Of a DNA stretch of 32,524 bases, positions 23,072-31,143 are shown in pieces; position 1 is the first letter of the stretch; the number at the start of each line of letters is the position of its first letter. Source of the stretch: DATJJW01 sp035491935 (lineage in GTDB: Bacteria > Pseudomonadota > Alphaproteobacteria > ATCC43930 > CGMCC-115725); assembly GCA_035491935.1 (NCBI GenBank), contig DATJJW010000164.1, positions 1-32,524 of the forward strand. The letters are read 5' to 3'. Under the pieces are notes generated by a model. It worked only from the letters and a program-made list of their open reading frames with translations. It did no database searches and was not told the DNA's origin. Both the position numbers and the translations under genes were made by a program.

Positions 23072-23109
23072 AGCCCCTTGATCCCTAAGGGCTTTTTTAC
23101 AGTTTTTTT
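23072..23109 (+). terminator. Plus-strand intrinsic terminator without a plus-strand gene
   Basis: AGCCCCTT (23072-23079) pairs with AAGGGCT (23087-23093) with one bulged C, followed at once by a T6 tract (23093-23098) and after four bases by a T7 tract (23103-23109). Read on the minus strand the stem is not followed by U residues. No protein gene ends on the plus strand here; the nearest upstream is more than 4 kb away. It may end an unannotated small RNA. Confidence 0.65.
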
Positions 23110-23162
23110 ATGCCGCCGACGCAGGCCACTTATGCATCAATTCATACCCTCTTCCAGGGAGG

Positions 23163-23501
23163 TCACGGTCCGATTTTTGCGGGCACCAGATGGGTCATCT
23201 CGATGAGCTTTCCGCTCGCGGCATCGACCAGCAGGATCGACTGGTTCCCGTCCGGCCCCTCGATGCGGATCGCCATCCGGTTCCCACCGGCGCCGACCAT
23301 ATCGAGCACCTTGGATTGGGCCGGCAGCTCCAGATTCGCGACTCCGGATTTGGCAGACGCCCCGCCCCCACCCTGGTCATCGCCATGCTTCAGCCGGTGG
23401 GCGATGGTCAGCACGATCACGGTGAAGCCCGCCAGGATCAGGATCGCGAGGAAGATGACAATGAACTTCAATACCTTGGTCTGCACCGCTTTCCCTCGCA
23501 T
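23163..23501 (-). CDS. Small single-pass membrane protein, DUF6476-like
   Basis: A 112-residue protein with a short basic N-terminus (MRGKAVQTK), one membrane helix (VLKFIVIFLAILILAGFTVI, about 9-33), a basic and glycine-rich linker, and a compact C-terminal domain with strands (SKVLDMVGAGGNRMAIRIEG, then QSILLVDAASGKLIEMTHL) probably in the periplasm. I associate this pattern with DUF6476, small alphaproteobacterial proteins often found near rluD, but that is from memory. It is divergent from rluD with 28 bp between the starts. Function unknown. Confidence 0.75.
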   Translation of the reverse strand: MRGKAVQTKVLKFIVIFLAILILAGFTVIVLTIAHRLKHGDDQGGGGASAKSGVANLELPAQSKVLDMVGAGGNRMAIRIEGPDGNQSILLVDAASGKLIEMTHLVPAKIGP

Positions 23502-23529
23502 TTACCTTTTGCCGGGGACGTTGTAACGG

Positions 23530-24516
23530 ATGGATATGGATTCGACCAAGGGCGCGAATGCGCCCATCACCCTTCAGGTATCAGGCGAGGATGCCGGGGA
23601 AAGGCTGGACCGGCTGATCGCCACGCGGCAGCCGGAGCTGTCACGCTCGCGCGTCAAGGCGCTGATCGAGGAGGGCCATGTCACGGTCGAAGGCGTCGCC
23701 GTGACCGGCGCCTCGACCAAGGTGCGCCCCGGCCAGGAGATTGTCCTCACCATTCCCGCCCCCGTCGCCGATGCGCCGCTGCCGCAGGCGATGGATTTGC
23801 CCATCGTCTACGAGGATACGCACCTCCTGGTGCTGGACAAGCCCGCCGGGCTGGTCGTGCACCCGGCGGCGGGCAACCCCGACCAGACGCTGGTCAACGC
23901 GCTGCTCGCGCATTGCGGCGACAGCCTGGCCGGCATCGGCGGCGTCAAGCGGCCGGGCATCGTGCACCGGCTGGACAAGGACACGAGCGGGCTGATGGTG
24001 GTGGCCAAGGACGAGGTGACGCATACCGCGCTTTCGGCCGCCTTCGCCGAACGGGATATCGAGCGCGCCTATCATGCGGTGGTCTGGGGCACGCCCTCCC
24101 CGCGGGAAGGTGTGATCGAGGCGCCGATCGGACGCAGCACCGTCAACCGCCAGAAGATGGCAGTGGCGGCCAAGGGCAAGCATGCGGTGACGGGCTATCG
24201 GGTGCTGAAACCGCTGGGGCTGCAGGCGAGTCTGGTCGAATGCCGGTTGCAGACCGGCCGGACCCACCAGATCCGCGTGCACATGACCCATATCGGTCAC
24301 CCGCTGATCGGCGATCCGGTCTACGGCCGTACCCGGGCGGCTAAGCTCAAAATGTTGGATGAGAAGGCGGCTGCGCTGGTCCGAAACTTCCCGCGCCAGG
24401 CGCTGCATGCGGTGTTGCTGGGCTTCGACCATCCGGTCTCCGGCCAACATCTTAGCTTCAAGAGCCAGTATCCTGACGATATCGCAAAGCTGCTCTGCGC
24501 CTTAGAACCATTATAG
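23530..24516 (+). CDS. rluD: Ribosomal large subunit pseudouridine synthase, RluD type
   Basis: Makes pseudouridine in helix 69 of 23S rRNA. The 328-residue protein has an N-terminal S4 RNA-binding domain (about 19-75, RLDRLIATRQPELSRSRVKA), then the RluA-type catalytic domain with HRLDKDTSGL, catalytic Asp149. LVLDKPAGLVVHP and RTHQIRVHMTHIGHPLIGDP are further hallmarks. The length matches RluD (326 in E. coli). A weak ribosome binding site precedes the ATG at 23530; the ATG at 23536 is an alternative. The rluD-rpoH order is conserved in alphaproteobacteria. The rpoH promoter begins only 3 nt after the stop. Confidence 0.94.
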   Translation: MDMDSTKGANAPITLQVSGEDAGERLDRLIATRQPELSRSRVKALIEEGHVTVEGVAVTGASTKVRPGQEIVLTIPAPVADAPLPQAMDLPIVYEDTHLLVLDKPAGLVVHPAAGNPDQTLVNALLAHCGDSLAGIGGVKRPGIVHRLDKDTSGLMVVAKDEVTHTALSAAFAERDIERAYHAVVWGTPSPREGVIEAPIGRSTVNRQKMAVAAKGKHAVTGYRVLKPLGLQASLVECRLQTGRTHQIRVHMTHIGHPLIGDPVYGRTRAAKLKMLDEKAAALVRNFPRQALHAVLLGFDHPVSGQHLSFKSQYPDDIAKLLCALEPL

Positions 24517-24518
24517 AC

Positions 24519-24547
24519 TGGACAGTATGAAATTCCGCCCGTACTAT
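24519..24547 (+). promoter_or_regulatory. Candidate sigma-70 promoter of rpoH
   Basis: TGGACA (24519-24524), an exact 17-nt spacer and TACTAT (24542-24547). Transcription would start near 24554 and give a leader of about 80 nt. The leader holds the 12-bp palindrome AACGATATCGTT (24564-24575), a GGGT/ACCC stem (24583-24593) and a CTGGA/TCCAG stem (24593-24613) ahead of the GGGGGTG ribosome binding site. Confidence 0.6.
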
Positions 24548-24633
24548 TTTCACAAATGGTGGGAACGATATCGTTATTCGAGGGGTAATACCCTGGATAA
24601 AGGTTAGTTCCAGCGAAATGTGGGGGTGACGTT

Positions 24634-25524
24634 ATGGCAAGCCTTACGTCCGTTCCGAGTGTCACAAGTGACGGGAGCCTGTCCCGCTACCTTCAGGAAA
24701 TCCGCAAATTCCCCATGCTGGAGGCCGATCATGAATTCATGCTCGCCAAGCGCTGGAAGGAACACGAGGATCCCGAGGCCGCACAGACCCTGGTCACCAG
24801 TCATCTACGCCTCGTCGCGAAAATCGCGATGGGTTATCGTGGCTATGGCTTACCTCTGTCGGAACTGATCTCCGAAGGCAATGTCGGCATGATGCAGGCC
24901 GTCAAGCGCTTCGATCCCGACCGAGGCTTCCGCTTGGCCACCTATGCCATGTGGTGGATTCGCGCCGCGATTCAAGAATATATCTTGCATTCCTGGTCGC
25001 TGGTGAAGATGGGCACCACTGCGGCGCAGAAGAAATTGTTCTTCAATTTGCGCAAGCTGAAGGGTCAGTTGCAACAGATCGACGAAGGCGACATGTCGCC
25101 GGAGATGGTCAGCCGCATCGCGACCAAGCTGGAAGTGCCGGAAACCGATGTCATCAGCATGAACCGGCGCCTGTCGAGCCCGGATCACTCGCTGAATGCG
25201 CCGATGCGCGCCGATGGCGATGGCGAGTGGCAGGACTGGCTGGTCGATCATACCGACAGCCAGGAAGTGAAGCTGGGCGATCGCGAGGAGCTGGGCCAAC
25301 GCCGAGGCCTGTTGAAGGACGCGCTGGGCACGCTCAATGATCGCGAGCGCTTCATCCTGACCGAACGCCGCCTGCGCGACGAGCCGGTCACGCTGGAAGA
25401 CCTCTCGCGCAAGTACAACATCTCGCGTGAGCGCGTGCGCCAGATCGAGGTGCGCGCCTTCGAGAAGCTGCAGAAGTCGATCAAGCAGGCGGCAGTCAGC
25501 CTGCGGATGGCTCCAGCCACTTAA
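24634..25524 (+). CDS. rpoH: RNA polymerase heat-shock sigma factor (sigma-32)
   Basis: Directs RNA polymerase to heat-shock promoters. The 296-residue protein has region 1.2/2 (LSRYLQEIRKFPML onward), region 2.4 with RLATYAMWWIRAAIQEYIL, and the RpoH-specific box QKKLFFNLR (132-140). Region 4.2 is a helix-turn-helix, VTLEDLSRKYNISRERVRQIE (about 252-272). The RpoH box and the WSLVKMGTT stretch separate it from the other sigma-70 proteins. It has its own promoter just after rluD and a strong terminator downstream, so it is a single-gene unit. The GGGGGTG ribosome binding site lies within a leader that can fold. Confidence 0.97.
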   Translation: MASLTSVPSVTSDGSLSRYLQEIRKFPMLEADHEFMLAKRWKEHEDPEAAQTLVTSHLRLVAKIAMGYRGYGLPLSELISEGNVGMMQAVKRFDPDRGFRLATYAMWWIRAAIQEYILHSWSLVKMGTTAAQKKLFFNLRKLKGQLQQIDEGDMSPEMVSRIATKLEVPETDVISMNRRLSSPDHSLNAPMRADGDGEWQDWLVDHTDSQEVKLGDREELGQRRGLLKDALGTLNDRERFILTERRLRDEPVTLEDLSRKYNISRERVRQIEVRAFEKLQKSIKQAAVSLRMAPAT

Positions 25525-25556
25525 ACACCGCGAAACGACACTCGGTACGGAAAGGA

Positions 25557-25584
25557 AGCCGGCCTCTTCGGGGGCCGGCTTTTT
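25557..25584 (+). terminator. rpoH intrinsic terminator with UUCG loop
   Basis: AGCCGGCC (25557-25564) pairs with GGCCGGCT (25573-25580); inside, a C-G pair closes a TTCG tetraloop (25567-25570). A T-run follows (25580-25584). It lies 33 nt after the rpoH stop codon. Confidence 0.88.
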
Positions 25585-25811
25585 CATGGCCGGATGCCGA
25601 TCGGAGGATAGCTGGCCGGCTGCGGTAATCCCGATTCGAGGCTATCCCACCTTCTTCTGTCCGTTCGTCATACAATTTGGCGAAATGCCGCAGGAATAAA
25701 CACCTTGCGGCCTTTGTCTCACCCCCGCTAGACGATAACGGACCGACCGTAGCGACTTACCGCATCCACCTTTCGCTATAGCCAGCCCTGGCGATTCGGA
25801 GACATTTGCCC
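25585..25811. other. Upstream region of the ECF sigma gene
   Basis: This 227-bp stretch between the rpoH terminator and the ECF sigma gene contains no gene. GGAATAAA at 25693-25700, followed after 15 nt by GTCTC (25716-25720), has the general look of an ECF-type promoter (GGAA-rich -35, GTC-containing -10) and may be the autoregulatory promoter of the sigma factor. This is a pattern judgement only, since the consensus of this ECF group is not known to me. Confidence 0.3.
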
Positions 25812-26339
25812 ATGACCGATATGATGGTCCTGATCGAGCCGATGATTCCGGCGTTGCGGCGCTATGCCAGGGCCCTGCTGCGCGACCGCAGCCTGGCCGA
25901 CGATCTGGTGCAGGATTGCCTGGAACGTGCCATCACCCGCTGGCATCAGCGCCGGCCCGACGGCGATGCGCGCACCTGGGTCTTTACCATCCTGCACAAT
26001 CTGGCGATCAACCAGCAACGGCGCGCCACGCGCCGCGGGCCGCATGTGCCGATCGAAGATGCCGGCGACTCAGTCCTCGCCCGCCCCGGCGGCCAAGAGG
26101 ACCGGCTGCGCCATCATGAGCTGATGGCCGGGCTGGCGGCACTGCCGGAAGAGCAGCGCAGCGTGCTGCTGCTGGTGGCGGTCGAAGACCTTTCCTATGC
26201 GGAAGCCGCCAAGGTGCTCAACATCCCCATCGGCACGGTCATGTCACGTCTGGCCCGCGCACGCGAAAAGCTGCTGCGGATCATGGAAACCGGCAGCGCC
26301 ACCCAGGCGGGCGGCGCGGTCCTGCGGAGGGTGAAATGA
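25812..26339 (+). CDS. ECF-family RNA polymerase sigma factor
   Basis: A 175-residue extracytoplasmic-function sigma factor with region 2 (about 5-70: MIPALRRYARALLRDRSLAD, DLVQDCLERAITR, ARTWVFTILHNLAINQQRR) and region 4 (about 105-165: LPEEQRSVLLLVAVEDLSYA, then EAAKVLNIPIGTVMSRLARA). The ATG at 25812 has GGAGA ten nt upstream; a TTG at 25806 is a poorer start. Its last bases overlap the anti-sigma start (ATGA), the normal layout of a sigma/anti-sigma pair. Target genes are unknown; the nearby Spy-like and lipoprotein genes could be tested. A GGAATAAA box upstream may be its own promoter. Confidence 0.93.
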   Translation: MTDMMVLIEPMIPALRRYARALLRDRSLADDLVQDCLERAITRWHQRRPDGDARTWVFTILHNLAINQQRRATRRGPHVPIEDAGDSVLARPGGQEDRLRHHELMAGLAALPEEQRSVLLLVAVEDLSYAEAAKVLNIPIGTVMSRLARAREKLLRIMETGSATQAGGAVLRRVK

Positions 26340-27118
26340 GCTCGGAGCGGCCGATCTCGGAAGACGATCTGCACGCCTATGTCGATGGCGCATTGGAAGC
26401 GGCGCGTCACGCCGAGGTCGCAGTATATTTGGAGCAGCATCCTGATGTCGCGGAGCGGATCGGCGGCTATGTCCGCCTGCGCCACGAACTACGTGACGGC
26501 TTGGCCCCGATCGCCGAGGAGCCGGTTCCGCCGGAGCTGAATCTGCGCCGGCTGATCGAGGCGCGGACCCATCGCCGGCATCGACGCTTCGCCTGGCGCA
26601 ATGCGGCCGCGGCCGTCATCCTGTTGCTGATCGGCGGCACCGGCGGCTGGGTCCTGCGCGGTAACCTGCCACCCGACCGTGCCAATATGAATGCGATCGC
26701 GCAGGAAGCGATGGACAGCTTCAGCGTCTATGGCGCCGACCACGAGCGCCCGGTCGAGTTGGGCCCGGCGGACAAGGCTCAGCTGGCCGGCTGGGTGGCC
26801 AGCGTGCTGCGCCACGACGTCACCATCCCCGATCTCTCGGCAGCGGGATATCATTTCATGGGCGGCCGGGTCGTACCGACATCCCATGGGCCGGCGGCGC
26901 TGTTCATGTATGACGATGCCAAGGGCAACCGCATCGCCATGCTGGCCCGCCCTGCGGTGATCCGCGAGGCGCCGATGTCGGTGCATGTGACCAGCCAGTT
27001 CTGCGGCTATGCCTGGGCCGATAACGGCATCGGCTACGGCCTGGTCAGCGGTGCCTCGGCGGAGAAACTCCACCCCTTGGCGAATGAGATCAGGCGCCAG
27101 ATCGACCAGAACGCCTGA
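26336..27118 (+). CDS. Membrane anti-sigma factor
   Basis: A 260-residue single-pass protein. The cytoplasmic N-terminus (about 1-82) begins SERPISEDDLHAYVDGALEA, the usual anti-sigma opening, but lacks the zinc-binding HxxxCxxC of the ZAS type. A basic patch (RTHRRHRRFAWR) precedes the membrane helix (about 89-110, AAAAVILLLIGGTGGWVL). The periplasmic part (about 112-260) carries YHFMGGRVVPTSHGPAALFMYDD, a pattern I know from similar anti-sigma factors; it is probably the sensing domain. Start overlaps the sigma gene by four bases. The signal sensed is not known. Confidence 0.9.
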   Translation: MSSERPISEDDLHAYVDGALEAARHAEVAVYLEQHPDVAERIGGYVRLRHELRDGLAPIAEEPVPPELNLRRLIEARTHRRHRRFAWRNAAAAVILLLIGGTGGWVLRGNLPPDRANMNAIAQEAMDSFSVYGADHERPVELGPADKAQLAGWVASVLRHDVTIPDLSAAGYHFMGGRVVPTSHGPAALFMYDDAKGNRIAMLARPAVIREAPMSVHVTSQFCGYAWADNGIGYGLVSGASAEKLHPLANEIRRQIDQNA

Positions 27119-27148
27119 GCCATATGCCGTCGAATCCGGTCGGAGCGC

Positions 27149-27730
27149 CTATCCCTTAGGACGTGGGCGGCCCTGCGCCGCTCGCCCTGCTGGTATCTCC
27201 GGCACCTCGGGCGGGGCGATATCCTCGCCCCATTCCTCGCGCAGGGTCTTCATCGACGCCTCATGGCCGGCACGCTGCATTTCCAGCCGGTATTCCTTGG
27301 CCGCGGTGACCAGCAGCGGCATGCAGCGATAGACCAGCCAGCCGAAGCCTGCGGACATGTAGAGCATGCACCAGACGTAAGGGTTGGACATCATCTCCAT
27401 CACCATCTGGACCGACGCACCGTCGACCATCAGCTTGATGATGAAGATGGCCGTGGCCGTCAGATTCGGCGCCAGGACGGTGAAGGTCAGCGCGAAGCGG
27501 CGATGGTGGTCGATGATATAGGCGACGCCCGTCGGCAGCATGCCGAAGCAGAACAGCAGGAAGGCCGGAAAGGAAACGACGCCCAGCACGACCAGCGTGC
27601 ACAGGATGAGGATGTTGCCGCTGGGCGAACCGACGCGGCGGCGCGGGCGGCCAGCGACCTGGGGCAGGTTCGCGGCCTTGCCCTTGGCCATGACCGAGTT
27701 GGCGGTGGAAGGTGCGGGTGTCTTGGCCAT
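27149..27730 (-). CDS. Predicted membrane protein paired with the pseudokinase
   Basis: A 193-residue protein with a basic, proline-containing N-terminus (1-36), three or four membrane segments (about 38-72, 79-102, 117-142) and a charged cytoplasmic C-terminus rich in acidic and proline residues (EWGEDIAPPEVPEIPAG). No catalytic motif or known domain is recognised. The start codon lies three nt after the pseudokinase stop, so the two genes are certainly one transcription unit and probably act together. It is convergent with the anti-sigma gene, with 30 bp between the stops. The function is unknown. Confidence 0.8.
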   Translation of the reverse strand: MAKTPAPSTANSVMAKGKAANLPQVAGRPRRRVGSPSGNILILCTLVVLGVVSFPAFLLFCFGMLPTGVAYIIDHHRRFALTFTVLAPNLTATAIFIIKLMVDGASVQMVMEMMSNPYVWCMLYMSAGFGWLVYRCMPLLVTAAKEYRLEMQRAGHEASMKTLREEWGEDIAPPEVPEIPAGRAAQGRPRPKG

Positions 27731-27733
27731 GTC

Positions 27734-29713
27734 TCAACCCCAGGCGAAATAGAGGCCGAAGGCCAGGATACTGACGATCCCGGACAGGATCATCGAGAGC
27801 GAGCCGGCGGTATCGACCGTCTCCTCGCGCAGATATAGTTTCCGGCGCTCGCACATGGCGATGCCGGCCTGGGCCGTGGTGAACTCGGCACGCGCGGCCG
27901 CGAATTCATCGGCATCCTTCTGATGATCCTCGGGATTGTCGAGATACTGCACCAGCCGCGTGAGCTGGCCGGATGCCACCTCCTCTTCCAGCTTGTCCTG
28001 CATCTTCTGCCGGGTCTTGCGGTTGCGGAAGCGCTCGATGAACATCTTGGCCTGCTTGGCGAAGACGCGGGACAGCGCCGGCAGGGAATTGGGGCCGTAT
28101 TCCGCCTGCAGCAAGGCCAGCGCATAGAGCATCGACAAGAGCCGGATCGTCGGATCCGGGTTGCTCATGCTGATCCACAGCTTGTCGTCGATGCGGCGGA
28201 TGTTGCGGGCGATGAAGGCGGCGATGTGCCGGTCGATCGGCAGGAATTCGATGGCGCCCGCGGCGGCCGCCCGCTCCAGGGCCGGCATCAGCTCCTCGAG
28301 CGTCGTGATATGCGCGGTCTCGATGAGTGGGCTCAGGCAATGGAGCTTGGGATTGAGCTCATAGACCACCCGCTCGATGCCATAGGCGTATTTCGTGTCG
28401 GACAGCCAGTTGTAGAGCTTATCGAAATCACGCGATATCTGCGGCAGGTAGTCCGACCAGCGCGACGGACGCTGCTGGCGGCACCAGAACTGCACCAGGC
28501 GCGTACGGATGATCTCGGCAATAGCGTTGACTTCCCCGCCGCGCATCATGGCGGCGGCCAGCGCCGGGCCGATGCCCGAGGAGAAGAGGCTGAGACCCCG
28601 ATAGCGCAGAGGTGCCGGCGGATCGAGCACGATGGCGACCCGCGCCACCTTGCGTGCGCTCTGGAAGGCACCGCTATCTTCGTCCATCGTCGCCTGCAGC
28701 ACGCGCACGGCGATGTGCTTGTCGGAGAGCGAACGCGACAACCAATTGGCCAGGCCCGAACCCATCAGCGCATCCATGGCGCCGTCGCTGGATTTGGTGA
28801 TCGCCTGGGCAAGCTGGCGTGTCGACCAGCATTCGATGCCGTTAACCTCGAAGGGGCGGCTCGCCTTGCCCGCGCCGACCGAGGTCTTGACGTTCATGCG
28901 CCGGCCGTTCAGCCAGTGCTCCAGCTCCTGCACCGCCCAGCGGTCACCCGGCTCGTCGAGCAGCAGACCGCGCACCAGCTCGCTGACCCGGCCGGACAGA
29001 TGCCGGTCACCGGACAGCGCGGCGAAGGAACCGAATTGAAGCTTGCGTTCGAGGAGATCCTCGTCCGGCCGGCCCTCGCCCGGCGGCATGCCGGTGTGGA
29101 GATAGACGATGGTCGCACCCAGCGCGTAGAAATCATCGGCGAAGGTGCCGCTGCCGCGCCCGATGGGCGAGGCCATCATGTTTTCGATGGTCTCGTAGGC
29201 CGCCGGCTGGTAGAGGCCCGCCGGCGCACTGATGCAGTCGCCCAGGATCGCCTGGCTGCGCGCCGGGCTGGGGAACAGGATGTTGGTCGGCCGGATGGCG
29301 CGGTGGGTGATGCCCTCGACCATGAAGGCGCGCATCGCCGGCAGGATCGGCGTCAGCAGCTTCTCGGCGATCTGGTCCTCGTTCCAGGGCTCGAGAGGCA
29401 TCCCCTCTTCCTCGATCAGCCTGCCGCCCAGCGGCTGCTCGAAGACCAGCACCTCGGCATTACGCTGCATGCTCGCGACATGCACCGTGCCGGTATCGAC
29501 CGGCGTCAGCACCGCCGGATTGCGGATCAGCTTGAGGGTGGTGAGCGCCGCCACGCGCATCGGCAGCTGCGGATCGGGCACCAGCGCGAAATAGGCGTTG
29601 CCGGGGTTCCTGAGATCGACGGCCTTGTAGGCCGGGACACCCGGTGAGGCCATTTCCGGCACCTGCATGCCGAATTTGATCTCGTAGCGATCATGCAGCC
29701 GAGCTTCAGCCAC
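27734..29713 (-). CDS. Membrane-anchored Ser/Thr protein kinase-like protein, probable pseudokinase
   Basis: A 659-residue protein starting with GTG at 29713. The first 270 residues follow a protein-kinase fold: hinge-like VLVFEQPLGGRL (88-99), GITHRAIRPTNILF (134-147) where HRDxKPxN is expected, and DFYALGATIVYLHTGMPP (194-211), subdomain IX. The catalytic Asp of HRD is Ala139, the following Lys is Arg141, the DFG position reads GDC (158-160), and no glycine loop or VAIK lysine is visible. So catalysis is unlikely, while Asn144 and the fold remain. A long helical middle part (about 290-630) has no known domain. A membrane helix ends the protein (SLSMILSGIVSILAFGLYFA). The gene follows purA by 139 nt on the same strand. 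Confidence 0.85.
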   Translation of the reverse strand: MAEARLHDRYEIKFGMQVPEMASPGVPAYKAVDLRNPGNAYFALVPDPQLPMRVAALTTLKLIRNPAVLTPVDTGTVHVASMQRNAEVLVFEQPLGGRLIEEEGMPLEPWNEDQIAEKLLTPILPAMRAFMVEGITHRAIRPTNILFPSPARSQAILGDCISAPAGLYQPAAYETIENMMASPIGRGSGTFADDFYALGATIVYLHTGMPPGEGRPDEDLLERKLQFGSFAALSGDRHLSGRVSELVRGLLLDEPGDRWAVQELEHWLNGRRMNVKTSVGAGKASRPFEVNGIECWSTRQLAQAITKSSDGAMDALMGSGLANWLSRSLSDKHIAVRVLQATMDEDSGAFQSARKVARVAIVLDPPAPLRYRGLSLFSSGIGPALAAAMMRGGEVNAIAEIIRTRLVQFWCRQQRPSRWSDYLPQISRDFDKLYNWLSDTKYAYGIERVVYELNPKLHCLSPLIETAHITTLEELMPALERAAAAGAIEFLPIDRHIAAFIARNIRRIDDKLWISMSNPDPTIRLLSMLYALALLQAEYGPNSLPALSRVFAKQAKMFIERFRNRKTRQKMQDKLEEEVASGQLTRLVQYLDNPEDHQKDADEFAAARAEFTTAQAGIAMCERRKLYLREETVDTAGSLSMILSGIVSILAFGLYFAWG

Positions 29714-29852
29714 GCCAGCCCATCCCCAAAGGTTCCCCTCGCACCACGATACGGCACGCCATCGGGCAAACTAGCGCCCCCTTGGTAAACGAATCGTATC
29801 CGCTTAGGGAACCGAGCCGGGGTCGGCCGGCAGCGGGACGGCCGGCCGCAGA
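29714..29852. other. purA-pseudokinase gap with inverted repeats
   Basis: This 139-bp gap holds GGCCGGC/GCCGGCC (29825-29831, 29841-29847), a stem that could end purA transcription although no U-run follows on the minus strand, and GGTTCCC/GGGAACC (29731-29737, 29807-29813) further towards the pseudokinase start. No clear promoter was placed. Confidence 0.3.
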
Positions 29853-31142
29853 TCAGTCGGCAAACGGATCGTGCACCAAAACCGTGTCTTCGCGCTCCGG
29901 GCTGGTCGAGAGCAGCGCCACCGGCGCCTCGATCAGCTCCTCGATGCGGCGGATGTATTTGATCGCCGTCGCCGGCAGCTGGGCCCAGGAACGCGCACCG
30001 CGCGTGCTCTCGCCCCAGCCTTCCAGCGTCTCGTAGATCGGCTCGATCTTGGCATCGGCCGGCAGGTTCGGCGGCAGATAGTCGACAACCTCGCCCTTGT
30101 AGCGATAGCCGACGCCGACCTTGATCTCCTTGAAGCCGTCCAGCACGTCGAGCTTGGTCAGCGCGATGCCGTGGATGCCGCCGACCTTGATCGCCTGGCG
30201 CACCATGGTCGCGTCGAACCAGCCGCAACGACGCTTGCGGCCGGTGACGGTGCCGAATTCGTGACCGCGCTCGCCGAGCGTCTGGCCGATATCGTCATGC
30301 AGCTCGGTCGGGAACGGACCGCTGCCGACACGGGTGGTATAGGCCTTGGTAATGCCCAGCACATAGCCCACCCCGCTCGGCCCCATGCCGGAGCCGGCCG
30401 CTGCCTGGCCGGCCAGCGTGTTGGACGAGGTGACATAGGGATAAGTGCCGTGGTCGACATCGAGCATGGCGCCCTGCGCGCCTTCGAACAGGATGCGCTT
30501 GCCCCCGCGCTTGGCGTCGTCCAGCAGCTGCCACACGGCCGCGCCATAGGGCAGGACCTGCGGTGCCAGCTCTTTCAGGCTCTCGATCAGCGGATCGCGC
30601 GCCACCGTTTCGGCGCCCAGCCCCTTCAGGAGCGCGTTATGGTGGACGAGCAGCGCATCGACCTTGGCCGGCAGCGTGTCGAAATCCAGCAGATCGCAGA
30701 CGCGGATCGCGCGGCGGCCGACCTTGTCCTCATAGGCCGGGCCGATGCCGCGGCCGGTGGTGCCGATCTTGTTGACGCCGCTGGCCGCCTCGCGCGCACG
30801 GTCGAGCTGGGCGTGCAGCGGCAGGATGAGGACGGCGTTCCAGGCGAGCTTCAGCATGGACGGGTCGATCGACACGCCCTGGCCGCGCACCGTCTCGATC
30901 TCCTTGAGCAGCGCCCAGGGATCGACGACCACGCCGTTGCCGATGATCGACAGCTTGCCACGCACCACGCCGGACGGCAGCAGGCTCAGCTTGTAGGAGA
31001 CGTCGTTGATGACCAGCGTGTGGCCGGCATTGTGACCGCCCTGGAAACGCACGACGATATCGGCGCGATTGGACAACCAGTCGACGATCTTACCCTTGCC
31101 TTCGTCGCCCCACTGGGCGCCGATGACGGCGACATTGGCCAT
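29853..31142 (-). CDS. purA: Adenylosuccinate synthetase
   Basis: Joins IMP and aspartate with GTP, the first step from IMP to AMP. The 429-residue protein starts MANVAVIGAQWGDEGKGKIV with the GTP loop and catalytic Asp13; His41 (GGHNAGHTLV) is the second catalytic residue. TTGRGIGPAYEDKVGRRAIRV and FEGAQGAMLDVDHGTYPYVTSSN are further signatures. AAGGAAG lies nine nt upstream of the ATG at 31142; a frame open to 31226 has no support. Only one base separates it from the hisZ stop codon, so the two are co-translated, an order often seen in alphaproteobacteria. Confidence 0.97.
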   Translation of the reverse strand: MANVAVIGAQWGDEGKGKIVDWLSNRADIVVRFQGGHNAGHTLVINDVSYKLSLLPSGVVRGKLSIIGNGVVVDPWALLKEIETVRGQGVSIDPSMLKLAWNAVLILPLHAQLDRAREAASGVNKIGTTGRGIGPAYEDKVGRRAIRVCDLLDFDTLPAKVDALLVHHNALLKGLGAETVARDPLIESLKELAPQVLPYGAAVWQLLDDAKRGGKRILFEGAQGAMLDVDHGTYPYVTSSNTLAGQAAAGSGMGPSGVGYVLGITKAYTTRVGSGPFPTELHDDIGQTLGERGHEFGTVTGRKRRCGWFDATMVRQAIKVGGIHGIALTKLDVLDGFKEIKVGVGYRYKGEVVDYLPPNLPADAKIEPIYETLEGWGESTRGARSWAQLPATAIKYIRRIEELIEAPVALLSTSPEREDTVLVHDPFAD

Positions 31143-31143
31143 A

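Noticed and set aside
22967..23206. A 79-codon plus-strand frame next to the orphan terminator
   Set aside because: It reads through the terminator hairpin and its T-tracts and has no ribosome binding site, so it is not the product of that transcript.
27923..29647. A 574-codon open frame on the plus strand
   Set aside because: It lies fully opposite the pseudokinase gene, has an arginine/histidine-rich composition typical of antisense frames in GC-rich DNA, and matches no family.
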